From: Haloimpatiens lingqiaonensis
Lineage (GTDB): Bacteria; Bacillota; Clostridia; Clostridiales; Clostridiaceae
Length of the DNA stretch: 64,000 nucleotides
NCBI RefSeq assembly: GCF_044502415.1
Contig: NZ_CP172402.1
Strand: one strand, 5' to 3'
This document shows, in pieces, positions 1-7,472 of this stretch; within the stretch, counting starts at the first letter, position 1, and each line of letters starts with the position of its first letter. A program made the translations under genes and the position numbers. The notes beneath the pieces were generated by a model. That model saw nothing but the letters and a program-made list of their open reading frames with translations. It was not told where the DNA came from and searched no databases.

Positions 1-125
1 TCTTCTATCAATATTAAATAGTATTGAAAATCCTCTCCATCTCTAAATATATCATTTCTATGGTTGCCTCTTGCAGTTATATGACAGCTGCTTCCGGGAA
101 ACCAAGGTACTTTTAGTGTAGGCAA
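1..125 (-). CDS. REP-associated tyrosine transposase (RAYT), N-terminal part, cut by window edge
   Basis: The encoded residues are almost the same as the N-terminus of the complete RAYT at 4179-4745 (shared stretch GSSCHITARGNHRND). The start chosen is the TTG at 125-123, which has an AAGGAGG-type ribosome site 8 bases upstream; an in-frame GTG further upstream overlaps that site and is less likely. The gene continues left, outside the window, so its catalytic HxH and Tyr cannot be checked. DNA 1-233 is a near-identical direct repeat of 4621-4856, with only a handful of substitutions, so this is a second copy in the same orientation. Confidence 0.8.
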   Translation of the reverse strand, partial: MPTLKVPWFPGSSCHITARGNHRNDIFRDGEDFQYYLILIE

Positions 126-233
126 AACAGCACCCTCCTTTTTTATCACTATTCTTGATTATGACCATTTCTATAAATTTTACACATTAATTTGCTTTAT
201 TTTTTATGAAAATTTAAATGAAGGAAAATTAGC
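1..233. repeat. Direct repeat arm, partner of 4621-4856
   Basis: This stretch matches 4621-4856 nearly base for base and carries the RAYT start region plus its upstream DNA. The two arms lie in the same orientation about 4.6 kb apart and bracket galE, the HTH gene and truncated comM, so the segment between them could be amplified or lost by homologous recombination. The repeat continues left beyond the window. Confidence 0.9.
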
Positions 234-235
234 AT

Positions 236-286
236 AAAAAAATACATAGATTAAAGTTTAGTTTACTTTATCTATGCATTTTTGTT
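236..286. repeat. Hairpin repeat R1, copy 1 (terminator-like)
   Basis: An imperfect inverted repeat has arms reading ACATAGATTAAAGT and ACTTTATCTATG, bounded by A- and T-runs, so it could work as a bidirectional terminator. The same hairpin recurs at about 4990-5040 and 5607-5660, each time after AGCAT and an A-run. This copy and the one at 5607 are empty sites for the insertion at 4859-4984. Confidence 0.75.
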
Positions 287-389
287 TTTTATTGAATTAT
301 TGGTAAAAATTACACCTCAGGGGTGCTGCCAGAAAAAGGATGGAGTGAAACGGAAGACTTTTTTTGTTTGCTAAAAACTGCACTCCTGG
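287..389. repeat. Dispersed block R2, copy 1
   Basis: This block starts with TTGAATTATTGGTAAAAATT and continues through a CAGGGGTGCTGCC motif to GTGAAACGGAAGAC. Related copies lie at 2943-2990, 5041-5075 (diverged) and 5662-5691 plus 7307-7360 (split by the IS1182-type element). Two broken genes, comM and a galE remnant, end at copies of this block. Confidence 0.7.
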
Positions 390-578
390 CAGGTTGTGCG
401 AAAATCAAATTTGCTTGCAAGTTTTTAGTTTGGCATTTTATTTTTAATAAAAAAATCAAAAATATGCCTTTAAAATAGTTTTAAAAAGCCTTATTTTATT
501 GATTTAATATAAAACATAAGTTATTTTTGAAAGCTAATTATCAAAATATTGCATTAAAAATAATTTACGCACAATCTG
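390..578. mobile_element. 189-bp non-autonomous element (MITE) of the IS1182-type element at 5692-7306
   Basis: The left end reads CAGGTTGTGCGAAAAT and the right end ATTTACGCACAATCTG. These are the terminal inverted repeats of the complete element at 5692-7306, in opposite orientation. A 4-bp duplication, CTGG, flanks it at 386-389 and 579-582. The interior is AT-rich with no open frame, so it would need the transposase encoded in trans. Confidence 0.85.
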
Positions 579-586
579 CTGGGGTA

Positions 587-1552
587 CTATTTTTTGTGCC
601 AGCGCCAGGCGTCGGCTATAATTTTCTCCAGTGAATCGAACTGTGGGTTCCAGCCTAGGACGCTTTTTGCCTTTTGGGAAGAAGCTATTAGGACGGCTGG
701 GTCTCCGGATCTTCTTTCTTTTACTTCTGCTGGGATTTGGTGTGAGGTTACCTTTCTAGCAGTTTCGATAACTTCTTTTACTGAGTAGCCGTTGCCGTTA
801 CCTAGATTGAAAATATTACTAGAGTTTCCCTTTCTCAAATACTCTAGGGCTAGGTAATGGGCTGAAGCTAGGTCCATTACGTGAATGTAGTCTCTTACGC
901 AAGTGCCGTCCTCTGTTGGGTAGTCATTGCCAAACATATAGATCTTGTGGCGTTTGCCTAGAGGTACCTGTAAAATCAATGGAATTAGGTGAGTTTCCGG
1001 GTTGTGATTTTCACCAATTGTTCCGCTTTCATGGGCACCGGCAGCATTAAAATATCTTAGGGAAACATATTTGGTGCCGTAAGCATTATCAAACCACTTC
1101 ATCATTTTTTCCATGGCAAGTTTTGTTTCACCGTATGTATTTGTAGGGGTTGTTTCATCTTCCTCTAAGATAGGAATGCTCTTTGGCTCGCCATAGGTGG
1201 CAGCGGTGGATGAAAACACAATTTTATTCACATTGTTTTCTTGCATTACATGAAGAAGAGAAAGCATGCCATAAACATTATTATGATAATATTCATAAGG
1301 CTTTTCCATGCTCTCTCCTACTAATGAGTTAGCTGCAAAATGAATTACTGCCTCTATTTTATGAGCCTTAAATACCTTGTCCAAAGCTTCTTTATCCCTA
1401 ATATCGATATTGTAGAAATTTTCCACATTTACTGATTCCCTATGCCCACTTTGTAAATTGTCTACAACGATAACCTCTTCCTTCTGTTCTTGAAAATATT
1501 TCACGGTATGAGAACCTATGTAGCCTGCTCCTCCGGTTATTAGTATTGACAT
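587..1552 (-). CDS. galE: UDP-glucose 4-epimerase (SDR family)
   Basis: Predicted to interconvert UDP-glucose and UDP-galactose in the cytoplasm with bound NAD. The N-terminus has the Rossmann motif GGAGYIGSH. The catalytic Ser region (SSTAATYG) and the YGETK Tyr-Lys pair follow near residue 145, and the sugar-binding RYFNAAGA segment comes after. The C-terminus carries the ERRSGDPA signature. The start is placed at the ATG beginning MSILITGG because AGGGAGG lies 8 bases upstream; a longer reading frame to 1633 has no ribosome site. The product is 321 residues, normal for the family. The gene stands alone between mobile sequences and belongs to a different GalE subtype than the remnant at 7366-7472. 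Confidence 0.93.
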   Translation of the reverse strand: MSILITGGAGYIGSHTVKYFQEQKEEVIVVDNLQSGHRESVNVENFYNIDIRDKEALDKVFKAHKIEAVIHFAANSLVGESMEKPYEYYHNNVYGMLSLLHVMQENNVNKIVFSSTAATYGEPKSIPILEEDETTPTNTYGETKLAMEKMMKWFDNAYGTKYVSLRYFNAAGAHESGTIGENHNPETHLIPLILQVPLGKRHKIYMFGNDYPTEDGTCVRDYIHVMDLASAHYLALEYLRKGNSSNIFNLGNGNGYSVKEVIETARKVTSHQIPAEVKERRSGDPAVLIASSQKAKSVLGWNPQFDSLEKIIADAWRWHKK

Positions 1553-2420
1553 GATTTTGCCCTCCCTATAATTAAAATGTTTGGATGTACAGTGTAATTG
1601 GTGCAATTTAGCTCTTGCTTTTGAAATGCCCACATAGTATGAAGCACCCTCACTAGTACACTCAATTTATTTACATCTTTATTGAATGAATTGATTTTTA
1701 CTGGTTAAATTCCATAATTTTCACCGCTGGGGTGCTAGTATACATTTTACCTTAATTGTACATTAATGCATTTTTATTTACAAGATAACTTATATATTGA
1801 ATTAAAAAATGCACTACTGGGGTGGTAATCAGTCTTTGTCGCATCTAATACGACATGCCCCGTCTTCTACAATGCGACATCTGCGTTCACCATAATAAAT
1901 ATAAGAGAATAAATAAAAAATAAAATATATTTATACTAGTTTTTGCTCAATAATTTTAATAGATATTTTTAAGTAATTGGCTACTAAAATGAACTGCCAT
2001 TAATGAAATCAAAGTTAGCAATTCATCTAGAAGATAAAAATATAAGGGTTTCTATTGTACTTTCATGCAACAAGTAAATTGTTTAACTCTACTTTTATAT
2101 GGCAACGCAGAGAGTTTTCTTTCACTAAAGATAAAAAACTTAAAAATTTAAGTGGAATTTTATTTTAAAGTGCATATCTAGTTATTAGAAGGACAAGCCA
2201 CGAACTTATATTATACCCAGCTTTTACGTCCCTAGGGTGTAACCCATGTTATGAAACATTTAAAACTATCATGTGAATATTTTACATATGGGTCGATGTC
2301 AGTGTAACCCATGTTATGAAACATTTAAAACCCTAAAAAGTATAACCTATGTCATGGGGCATGCCGCTTAAGCTTTTACTTTTAACTTAAAGTTTAATAA
2401 AATAACTGGAGGTAATTACT
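1553..2420. other. Gene-free spacer with short inverted motifs
   Basis: No credible gene is seen. GCACCC near 1645 and GGGGTGC near 1730 form a distant inverted pair, and another CACTACTGGGGTGG motif occurs near 1810. These resemble the CAGGGGTG core of block R2 and the stem at 40233-40291. At 1838-1893 is a more GC-rich island with GTCGCAT and ATGCGAC arms. The end of the spacer holds the direct repeats annotated separately. Confidence 0.6.
2237..2331. repeat. Two perfect 30-bp direct repeats upstream of the HTH gene
   Basis: The 30-bp sequence beginning GTGTAACCCATGTTATG is present at 2237-2266 and again, identical, at 2302-2331, 65 bp apart. A degenerate third copy (TATAACCTATGTCATG) begins near 2340. 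The repeats sit about 90 bp upstream of the start of the gene at 2421, so they could be binding sites for that HTH protein or replication-type iterons. This is inferred from position only. Confidence 0.7.
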
Positions 2421-2942
2421 ATGAGCTTTATATCAATTGATTCTGAAATCTTAAATACTAATATAGATGGACAGGCTTTAAAACTATACTGCCTACTAGA
2501 AAGCTACTGCTATGGAGATAAAAATGATTGTTTTCCATCTCAAAATACTCTAGCTGCTAGAATGAAGAAAAGCATAAGAACAATACAAAGATACCTAAAA
2601 ACACTAAAAGATCTAGGACTTGTTATAATAAAAAGACGTGGTTCTACCAGCAATCTGTACATATTGCCAAAGAAACTTAATAAAAAAGTGCAAGAAACTG
2701 CTCAAAAAATACAAGAAAAATGCAGTGCTTTTAAGGCTACATTAAAAACTAAAAAAAGTGCTGATTCTAATAAAACCAACACTAGCAATGATAACTATAA
2801 CTATAAAAACCACAAAAACTACAAAAGAAGCTATAAATCCAATACCTTCAACGACTATACTCAAAGAACATATGATTTTAGTAAGCTAGAGCAGGCTTTA
2901 TTGGGCAATGCTTCTTATGAGTATGATGATATTTTGAAGTAG
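2421..2942 (+). CDS. Helix-turn-helix (HTH_36-type) DNA-binding protein
   Basis: The 173-residue product has an N-terminal winged-helix domain (about residues 10-85) with the pattern CFPSQNTLAARMKKSIRTIQ, typical of HTH_36 proteins related to plasmid and phage replication initiators. The C-terminal half is a low-complexity Lys/Asn/Tyr-rich tail (repeated YKNHKNYKRS-like pieces), probably disordered. GGAGG lies 8 bases before the ATG. It is the only rightward gene in this mobile-element region, and perfect 30-bp repeats lie upstream of it. It may be a leftover of an integrated plasmid or phage, or an autoregulator. The precise target is unknown. Confidence 0.7.
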   Translation: MSFISIDSEILNTNIDGQALKLYCLLESYCYGDKNDCFPSQNTLAARMKKSIRTIQRYLKTLKDLGLVIIKRRGSTSNLYILPKKLNKKVQETAQKIQEKCSAFKATLKTKKSADSNKTNTSNDNYNYKNHKNYKRSYKSNTFNDYTQRTYDFSKLEQALLGNASYEYDDILK

Positions 2943-3012
2943 TTTGAATTATTGGTAAAAATTACACCTCTGGGGTCGTTACAGAAAAAGGATGCACCTA
3001 GGGCTCATTACA
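2943..3012. repeat. Dispersed block R2, copy 2, abutting truncated comM
   Basis: GAATTATTGGTAAAAATTAC and the CTGGGGTC core match copy 1 at 287-340, including the following CAGAAAAAGGATG. Homology to the block ends close to where comM homology begins at the 3' end of the neighbouring leftward gene, placing the break in comM at or next to this repeat. Confidence 0.65.
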
Positions 3013-4131
3013 CTATAACACCTCATAATCAGTACAATGACACCTATCTTCCCCATAATAACCACAGGGACATGGGTTCATTGCAGAAACCAACATAAAA
3101 TTTGCTGGATAAGTATTTGTAAACCTAACCCTAGAAATAGTAACCTTATTATCCTCCAGCGGCTGTCTTAAAGCATCTAAAGTGCCTTTATTGAACTCTG
3201 CTATTTCATCTAAAAAAAGCACTCCATTGTGAGCAAGAGATATTTCACCTGGCATGGCATTATTGCCTCCCCCTATAAGAGAATTAGTTGAAGCATTATG
3301 ATGCGGTGCTCTAAAGGGTCTTTCTGTTATAAGTCTGCCTCTGTTTTTTAAAAGCCCTGCTACACTATAAATTTTAGTTACTTCTAAAGCCTCTTCTTCT
3401 GTCATAGCCGGCAATATAGTTGGAATTCGCTTTGCAATCATAGATTTACCACATCCCGGTGAACCAGAAAGCAGTATATTATGCCCTCCTGCTGCAGCTA
3501 CGGTTATAAATTCTATGGCTTCATCCTGCCCTTGAACATCCTCAAAATCAATAAGATATTTCCTTCTAACTAAGTGATCATCTTTAAAATCTTCTACATT
3601 TTTATAAGTATTAGTTCCTTCAATAAAATCTACTACTTCCTTCAAATTTTCAAATCCAAATATATTTATGCCATTTACAAGGGAAGCCTCCCTTAGATTT
3701 CTCCTTGGTACTATTAGATTATTGATTCCTCTTTTCTTTGCCTCAATAACCATAGGCAGTACACCACTGCATGGCCTTAAGTCTGCATTCAATGATAATT
3801 CTCCTATAAATCCAAAGGTGGACAAATCCCCTGCGCACAACTGTTTAGATTGTATGAGAAGACCTACAGCCATACCTAAATCAAAGTGTGAACCGCTTTT
3901 TTTAACATCACAGGGCGAAAGATTCACCACTATTTTCATTTTAGGGAATTCATATTTAGAATGAACAACAGCTGCTTCTAATCTTTCCCTCGCTTCTTTT
4001 ATGGCAGTGTCACCTAAGCCTACAATAGAAACAGCTGGTTTACCGTAAATAGTGTCCGTTTCTATTTTAACTGTATATGCATCTATTCCACTTATGGCAA
4101 AACTATTTACAACTGAAGCCAAAGATTTCAT
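3013..4131 (-). pseudogene. comM: ComM/YifB Mg-chelatase-like AAA+ protein, truncated at the 3' end
   Basis: ComM-family proteins are hexameric helicases that assist branch migration during integration of transforming DNA. This frame encodes 372 residues against about 505 for the family. The Lon-protease-like N-domain is present (residues 1-170). So are Walker A GSPGCGKS (near 225), Walker B GVLFLDEI (near 310) and the zinc-like CPCGYYGEDRCHC cluster near the end. It stops just after TDYEVL, where the family continues into the arginine-finger and C-terminal domain. The following DNA is dispersed block R2, so the last roughly 130 codons were lost by rearrangement. It lies directly downstream of the RAYT. 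It is probably non-functional. Confidence 0.88.
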
Positions 4132-4178
4132 CTCCTTTTCCTTAAAATTAAACTATGATCAATTTCATAATGCATCCA

Positions 4179-4745
4179 TCATGCATCAATTTTAACTTTT
4201 ATACCACTTTCCACAAAGTTCTTATATAACTCTCTTTTATCTGCTTCCTTGTAATAACAAAGAATTTTGTCAGAACATATAATTTTTTCTTTTCTTTCAC
4301 CTATGTACATGCTATAGCTGCTCCACTGATACTCCTCTGGTTTTTCAACCATATTAGCTTTCACTGGATTTAAATGAATATATCTGCTAGCCTCAAGCAT
4401 TTGGGCATCTGTTTCTATAAACTGTGGATGATACCTGTCTTGAAATAAGTGGCCTATGTAATTATATTTTTTATTAAAATATTTTGCATACATGGCATTT
4501 ACCCTCCCTATAAATTTACCTGGTGGTTTATCCTTTGTTTCTATTAATATGTGTACATGGTTATCCATCAAACAATAGCAAATTATCTTATATCTATCAT
4601 ATTTAAAGTGGTCTAATGCCTCTTCTATCAATATTAAATAGTATTGAAAATCTTCTCCATCTCTAAATATATCATTTCTATGGTTGCCTCTTGCAGTTAT
4701 ATGGCAGCTGCTTCCGGGAAACCAAGGTACTTTTGGTGTAGGCAA
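4179..4745 (-). CDS. REP-associated tyrosine transposase (RAYT, Y1 HUH family)
   Basis: A single-strand DNA transposase of the IS200/IS605-related Y1 superfamily, which in other bacteria mobilises REP hairpins. The HUH metal motif is visible as NHVHILIE (near residue 65). The candidate nucleophile Tyr lies in SRYIHLNPVKAN (near 125), followed by WSSYSMYIG, all as in the family. A TTG start at 4745 is preferred because AAGGAGG lies 8 bases upstream; the longer frame to 4769 overlaps that site. The product is about 188 residues. It is followed by truncated comM on the same strand, and a REP-like hairpin element lies about 110 bp upstream. A second copy begins the window. Confidence 0.88.
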   Translation of the reverse strand: MPTPKVPWFPGSSCHITARGNHRNDIFRDGEDFQYYLILIEEALDHFKYDRYKIICYCLMDNHVHILIETKDKPPGKFIGRVNAMYAKYFNKKYNYIGHLFQDRYHPQFIETDAQMLEASRYIHLNPVKANMVEKPEEYQWSSYSMYIGERKEKIICSDKILCYYKEADKRELYKNFVESGIKVKIDA

Positions 4746-4856
4746 AACAACATCCTCCTTTTTCATCACTATTCTTGATTATGACCATTTCTATAAATTT
4801 TACACATTAATTTGCTTTATTTTTTATGGAAATTTGAATGAAGGAAAATTAGCATA
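4621..4856. repeat. Direct repeat arm, partner of 1-233
   Basis: Nearly identical to 1-233, covering the RAYT 5' region and the DNA upstream of it up to the AGCAT and A-run. The similarity resumes after the insertion at 4859-4984 with hairpin R1. Confidence 0.9.
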
Positions 4857-4858
4857 AA

Positions 4859-4984
4859 CAGATCTCTAACCTTCAGATGGAGTTTTTACTCCAACTGAAG
4901 GTTAGAGATCGTTATCCAGGGACGTAGCTGCCGTTATCTCCCACTTTATTAAAAGTGGGAGTGTTACGGCAGGTAAGTCTCTGG
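4859..4984 (+). mobile_element. 126-bp REP-like multi-hairpin insertion (copy 1)
   Basis: Comparison with the empty sites at 231-243 and about 5600-5615 shows this DNA was added within AGCATAAAAAAA; ATAAA now flanks both sides (4854-4858 and 4985-4989). Structure: a perfect 16-bp stem 4861-4876/4895-4910 capped by an inner TGGAG/CTCCA stem. A second stem, TTATCCAGGGAC with GTCTCTGGATAA (4912-4923/4977-4988), encloses GTAG and a third hairpin with arms CTGCCGT and ACGGCAG (4928-4934/4966-4972), topped by CTCCCACTTT/AAAGTGGGAG. GTAG directly 5' of a palindrome is the signature of REP sequences recognised by RAYT transposases. Other copies lie at 38910-39034 and 48341-48429. Confidence 0.85.
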
Positions 4985-4989
4985 ATAAA

Positions 4990-5040
4990 AAAACACATAG
5001 ATTAAAGTTTAGTTTACTTTATCTATGTGTTTTGTTTTTT
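4990..5040. repeat. Hairpin repeat R1, copy 2
   Basis: The inverted repeat ACACATAGATTAAAGT/ACTTTATCTATGTGT has a T-run on its right and an A-run on its left. It could terminate transcription on either strand and lies just downstream of the leftward gene at 5121-5381. Confidence 0.7.
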
Positions 5041-5120
5041 ATTGAATTATTGATAAAAATTACAACCCGAGTGATGACAAAAAAGTATATAGCAGAGTGG
5101 AAGAGTTTTTTGTTTGATAA

Positions 5121-5381
5121 CTATTTCACTGCTTTTAATTTTGCAATATCTTTCCAGTTACTTGCTGTTATTACTTCAACATTATTTAAGTTATCTTTAA
5201 TATCTTGAAGTTCATTAATTGATTTATTTTTAAAATCTTTCATCTCAGTTCTAAATTCTGTTAAGTCAGCAGTTTGATCTATGACTGAATCTATCTTACT
5301 TTCTATTTTATCTAATCTGTCATTTATTTTATTTTGACCATCTACTAATTGATTAAGTAACCCTAGTATTTTATTTTCCAA
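5121..5381 (-). CDS. Small coiled-coil protein, function unknown
   Basis: The 86-residue product has no membrane segment. A heptad-like pattern (NKINDRLDKIESKIDSVIDQ) over residues 15-45 and a second charged helix predict a coiled coil. The start is TTG at 5381, with AAGGAG 8 bases upstream. Similar short helical proteins are common as uncharacterised ORFs in clostridia. I recognise no specific family. It is isolated, sits between hairpin repeats R1, and is probably monocistronic. Confidence 0.6.
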   Translation of the reverse strand: MENKILGLLNQLVDGQNKINDRLDKIESKIDSVIDQTADLTEFRTEMKDFKNKSINELQDIKDNLNNVEVITASNWKDIAKLKAVK

Positions 5382-5606
5382 AATAACAACTCCTTATAAT
5401 CTCTTTATCCTATTATATATTTATATTTTAACATTTATATATTCTGGCTTCAACTTAAATATATTACTTATTATTTCCAACTAGAAAGAATTTATACAAA
5501 CATTCGTTCCTTATTATTAAATTAATGTTATTAACCTAATTTTGCATAACCAGATACCATTATCCTACAGATTAGCAAGTATTTTTTCAAGTAATATCAA
5601 TAGCAT

Positions 5607-5660
5607 AAAAAAACACATAGATTAAAAGTTTAGTTTACTTTATCTATGCGTTTTGTTTTT
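5607..5660. repeat. Hairpin repeat R1, copy 3 (empty site for the REP-like element)
   Basis: AGCAT, seven A residues and CACATAG appear here without the 126-bp insertion, giving a second uninterrupted version of the target at 4859-4984. The hairpin arms are those of copies 1 and 2. Block R2 follows immediately at 5662. Confidence 0.75.
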
Positions 5661-5691
5661 TATTGAATTATTGGTAAAAATTACACCCCAG

Positions 5692-7306
5692 CAGATTGTG
5701 CGTAAATTAACTTTATAAAAAGATTACTTAGAAACTTTATTTCCTTTTTTAAGCGACTATAGTAATCTTTTTGTTCTTTCTCAGAAAATATATATAAATA
5801 TTAGCAAGAAGGGCTCCTAGGAGCCTTTCAACTCCTAGAATATTTATTACTCTTTTTAAATTATAGGTAAAAATGGCAAGACTAATCTCACCCCTCACTT
5901 TTTTGAAACCTCTCAAAAGTAAGTAGTAAAAACCCATTGTCCTTTTTAATGTTCCAAAAGGATGTTCAACAATTGTTTGTCGAAGCATACATTTTGCTTT
6001 ATTCTCCTTAACTCTTTCGTTAACCGCTTCTGTAATATTTTCATTTTCGCCTCTTGTTATTGTTCTGCCTTTGGATGAATTTGTGCATTTAGATTTGTTT
6101 CTGCATTTACTACATGCATCATAATTACAATATCTTTTCTTTTTAGCATTAATTTTTTTTGTAATACAATGTAAAGTTTGTCCGTCAGGACAAATATATG
6201 CATCTTCTTCTTTTAAATATTTGAATTTATCAGTATAATATGTTGGATTTCCTATGCCATTAGAATACGTTGGTTTAGACACATAAGCTACAATATTTTC
6301 TTCAGCGCATTTAATAAAATCTTCTGTATGAAAGTACCCTTTATCTGCAAGAACTTCTATAGAATCTATATCAAGATCCTCTTTAGCTTTTTGACTCATA
6401 TTAAACAACTGACCTTGATCCGCTGAATTATTAATAACATCATAAGCAGCTATAAGTTTATTCTTAGCATCTACTGCTACTTGAACATTATACCCCAAAT
6501 CAGTACCTTGATTAGCTCCAAATTTTACTGTTTTAGCATCAGGATCTGTAAAATTAATCTCAGTTTCATCGTTTAATACTATTTGAGTATCTAATTGTTT
6601 GTAGTATTCCAATTTTTCTTCTAATGTTTTTATAGCAGACTCTATGGCTTCTTTATCAAAATCCTTATTTTTATTCTCATCTAAATCATCATTAATTTCT
6701 ATTGCATGCATATATTCTTCAATTTTATTTTGAGTTATTTCCTTCATTTTAGATAGCTTATTTAAGCTGTAATTTTTTCTCTTAGATGCGGAAGCCTCTA
6801 CTTTAGTACCATCTATAACAATTAGTTCTTTACCATACAAACCCAGTTCAATACAGTAATTAAAAAACTTTTTAAAAACATTTTCAAGAGCTTCAACATT
6901 TTCTTTTCTAAAATCTGCAATAACTCTATACTTAGGTTTAATACCTTTAATTAACCAAATAACTTCCCTATTAATAAGGCACTGTTTTGCTAATTTACGT
7001 GATGATCTTACTCCATAAAAATATCCATAAATGTACAATTTCAATAAATCTTTTGGATTGAATTTAGGTCGTCCCACTTCATCGTTATTTCCAACTTTGA
7101 AACCCATACTTTCTATATTCATAACATCAATTATTTTATCAATAATTCTTACTTCACTATCGTTATCAACATAGTCTTCCATTATTTCAATTTTTGTTTG
7201 TTTTCTATCATCACCATGAATATAATTCATTGCAACAACCCCTTAATAGAAATTTAATACTTATATATTAAATTATACCATAAATCATGGATTTTCGCAC
7301 AACCTG
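5692..7306 (-). mobile_element. Complete IS1182-type insertion sequence, 1615 bp
   Basis: The ends are CAGATTGTGCGTAAAT and ATTTTCGCACAACCTG, imperfect terminal inverted repeats. CCAG is duplicated at 5688-5691 and 7307-7310. Removing the element and one CCAG restores block R2 (ACACC-CCAG-GGGTGCTGCC), matching the copy at 310-330. A single transposase gene fills the interior. The element appears intact and could still be active; the MITE at 390-578 shares its ends. Confidence 0.92.
5749..7230 (-). CDS. IS1182-family DDE transposase
   Basis: The 493-residue product has an N-terminal DUF772-type domain (GRPKFNPKDLLKLYIYGYFY, near residues 52-71). The DDE residues are visible as VIDGTKVEAS (first Asp, near 140), EVLADKGY (second Asp, near 295) and EHPFGTLKRTMGF (Glu, near 430). 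A Cys-rich insertion (CNYDACSKCRNKSKC, near 370-390) between the second Asp and the Glu is usual in the family. Start is ATG at 7230 with AAGGGG upstream. No internal stop or frameshift is seen, so it should be functional and could also act on the MITE. Confidence 0.94.
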   Translation of the reverse strand: MNYIHGDDRKQTKIEIMEDYVDNDSEVRIIDKIIDVMNIESMGFKVGNNDEVGRPKFNPKDLLKLYIYGYFYGVRSSRKLAKQCLINREVIWLIKGIKPKYRVIADFRKENVEALENVFKKFFNYCIELGLYGKELIVIDGTKVEASASKRKNYSLNKLSKMKEITQNKIEEYMHAIEINDDLDENKNKDFDKEAIESAIKTLEEKLEYYKQLDTQIVLNDETEINFTDPDAKTVKFGANQGTDLGYNVQVAVDAKNKLIAAYDVINNSADQGQLFNMSQKAKEDLDIDSIEVLADKGYFHTEDFIKCAEENIVAYVSKPTYSNGIGNPTYYTDKFKYLKEEDAYICPDGQTLHCITKKINAKKKRYCNYDACSKCRNKSKCTNSSKGRTITRGENENITEAVNERVKENKAKCMLRQTIVEHPFGTLKRTMGFYYLLLRGFKKVRGEISLAIFTYNLKRVINILGVERLLGALLANIYIYFLRKNKKITIVA

Positions 7307-7365
7307 CCAGGGGTGCTGCCAGAAAAAGGCTGTAGTGAAACGGAAGACTTTTTCTGCCAGCTAAT

Positions 7366-7472
7366 ATACCTCTTTTAGCAGTCCACCCAAGTTCCCTTTC
7401 AGCCTTGCTAGCATCAGCATAACAAGAATCTATGTCTCCTAGTCTTCTATCTACTATTTCAATATTATCTTT
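7366..7472 (-). pseudogene. galE remnant (C-terminal fragment of a second UDP-glucose 4-epimerase)
   Basis: In the leftward frame this reads EIVDRRLGDIDSCYAD followed by SKAERELGWTAKRG, the conserved C-terminal block of GalE (RRpGD...YAD..KA..ELGW). A stop lies just before residue 1, and after KRG the sequence passes into block R2. It is a different subtype from the intact galE at 587-1552. It is probably what remains of the last gene of the polysaccharide operon. The 3' end of the neighbouring gene overlaps it by 19 bases in another frame. Confidence 0.8.

Noticed and set aside
1838..1893. A short leftward frame ending GERRCRIVEDGACRIRC
   Set aside because: It looks protein-like and Cys-rich but has no start with a ribosome site and a stop about 30 codons upstream; the sequence is also a loose inverted repeat. 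It was kept only as a note in the spacer entry.
4859..4984. Reading the multi-hairpin element as a fixed riboswitch or small RNA
   Set aside because: Empty sites show it is inserted DNA, and the copies are next to unrelated genes. A transcript from it is still possible.
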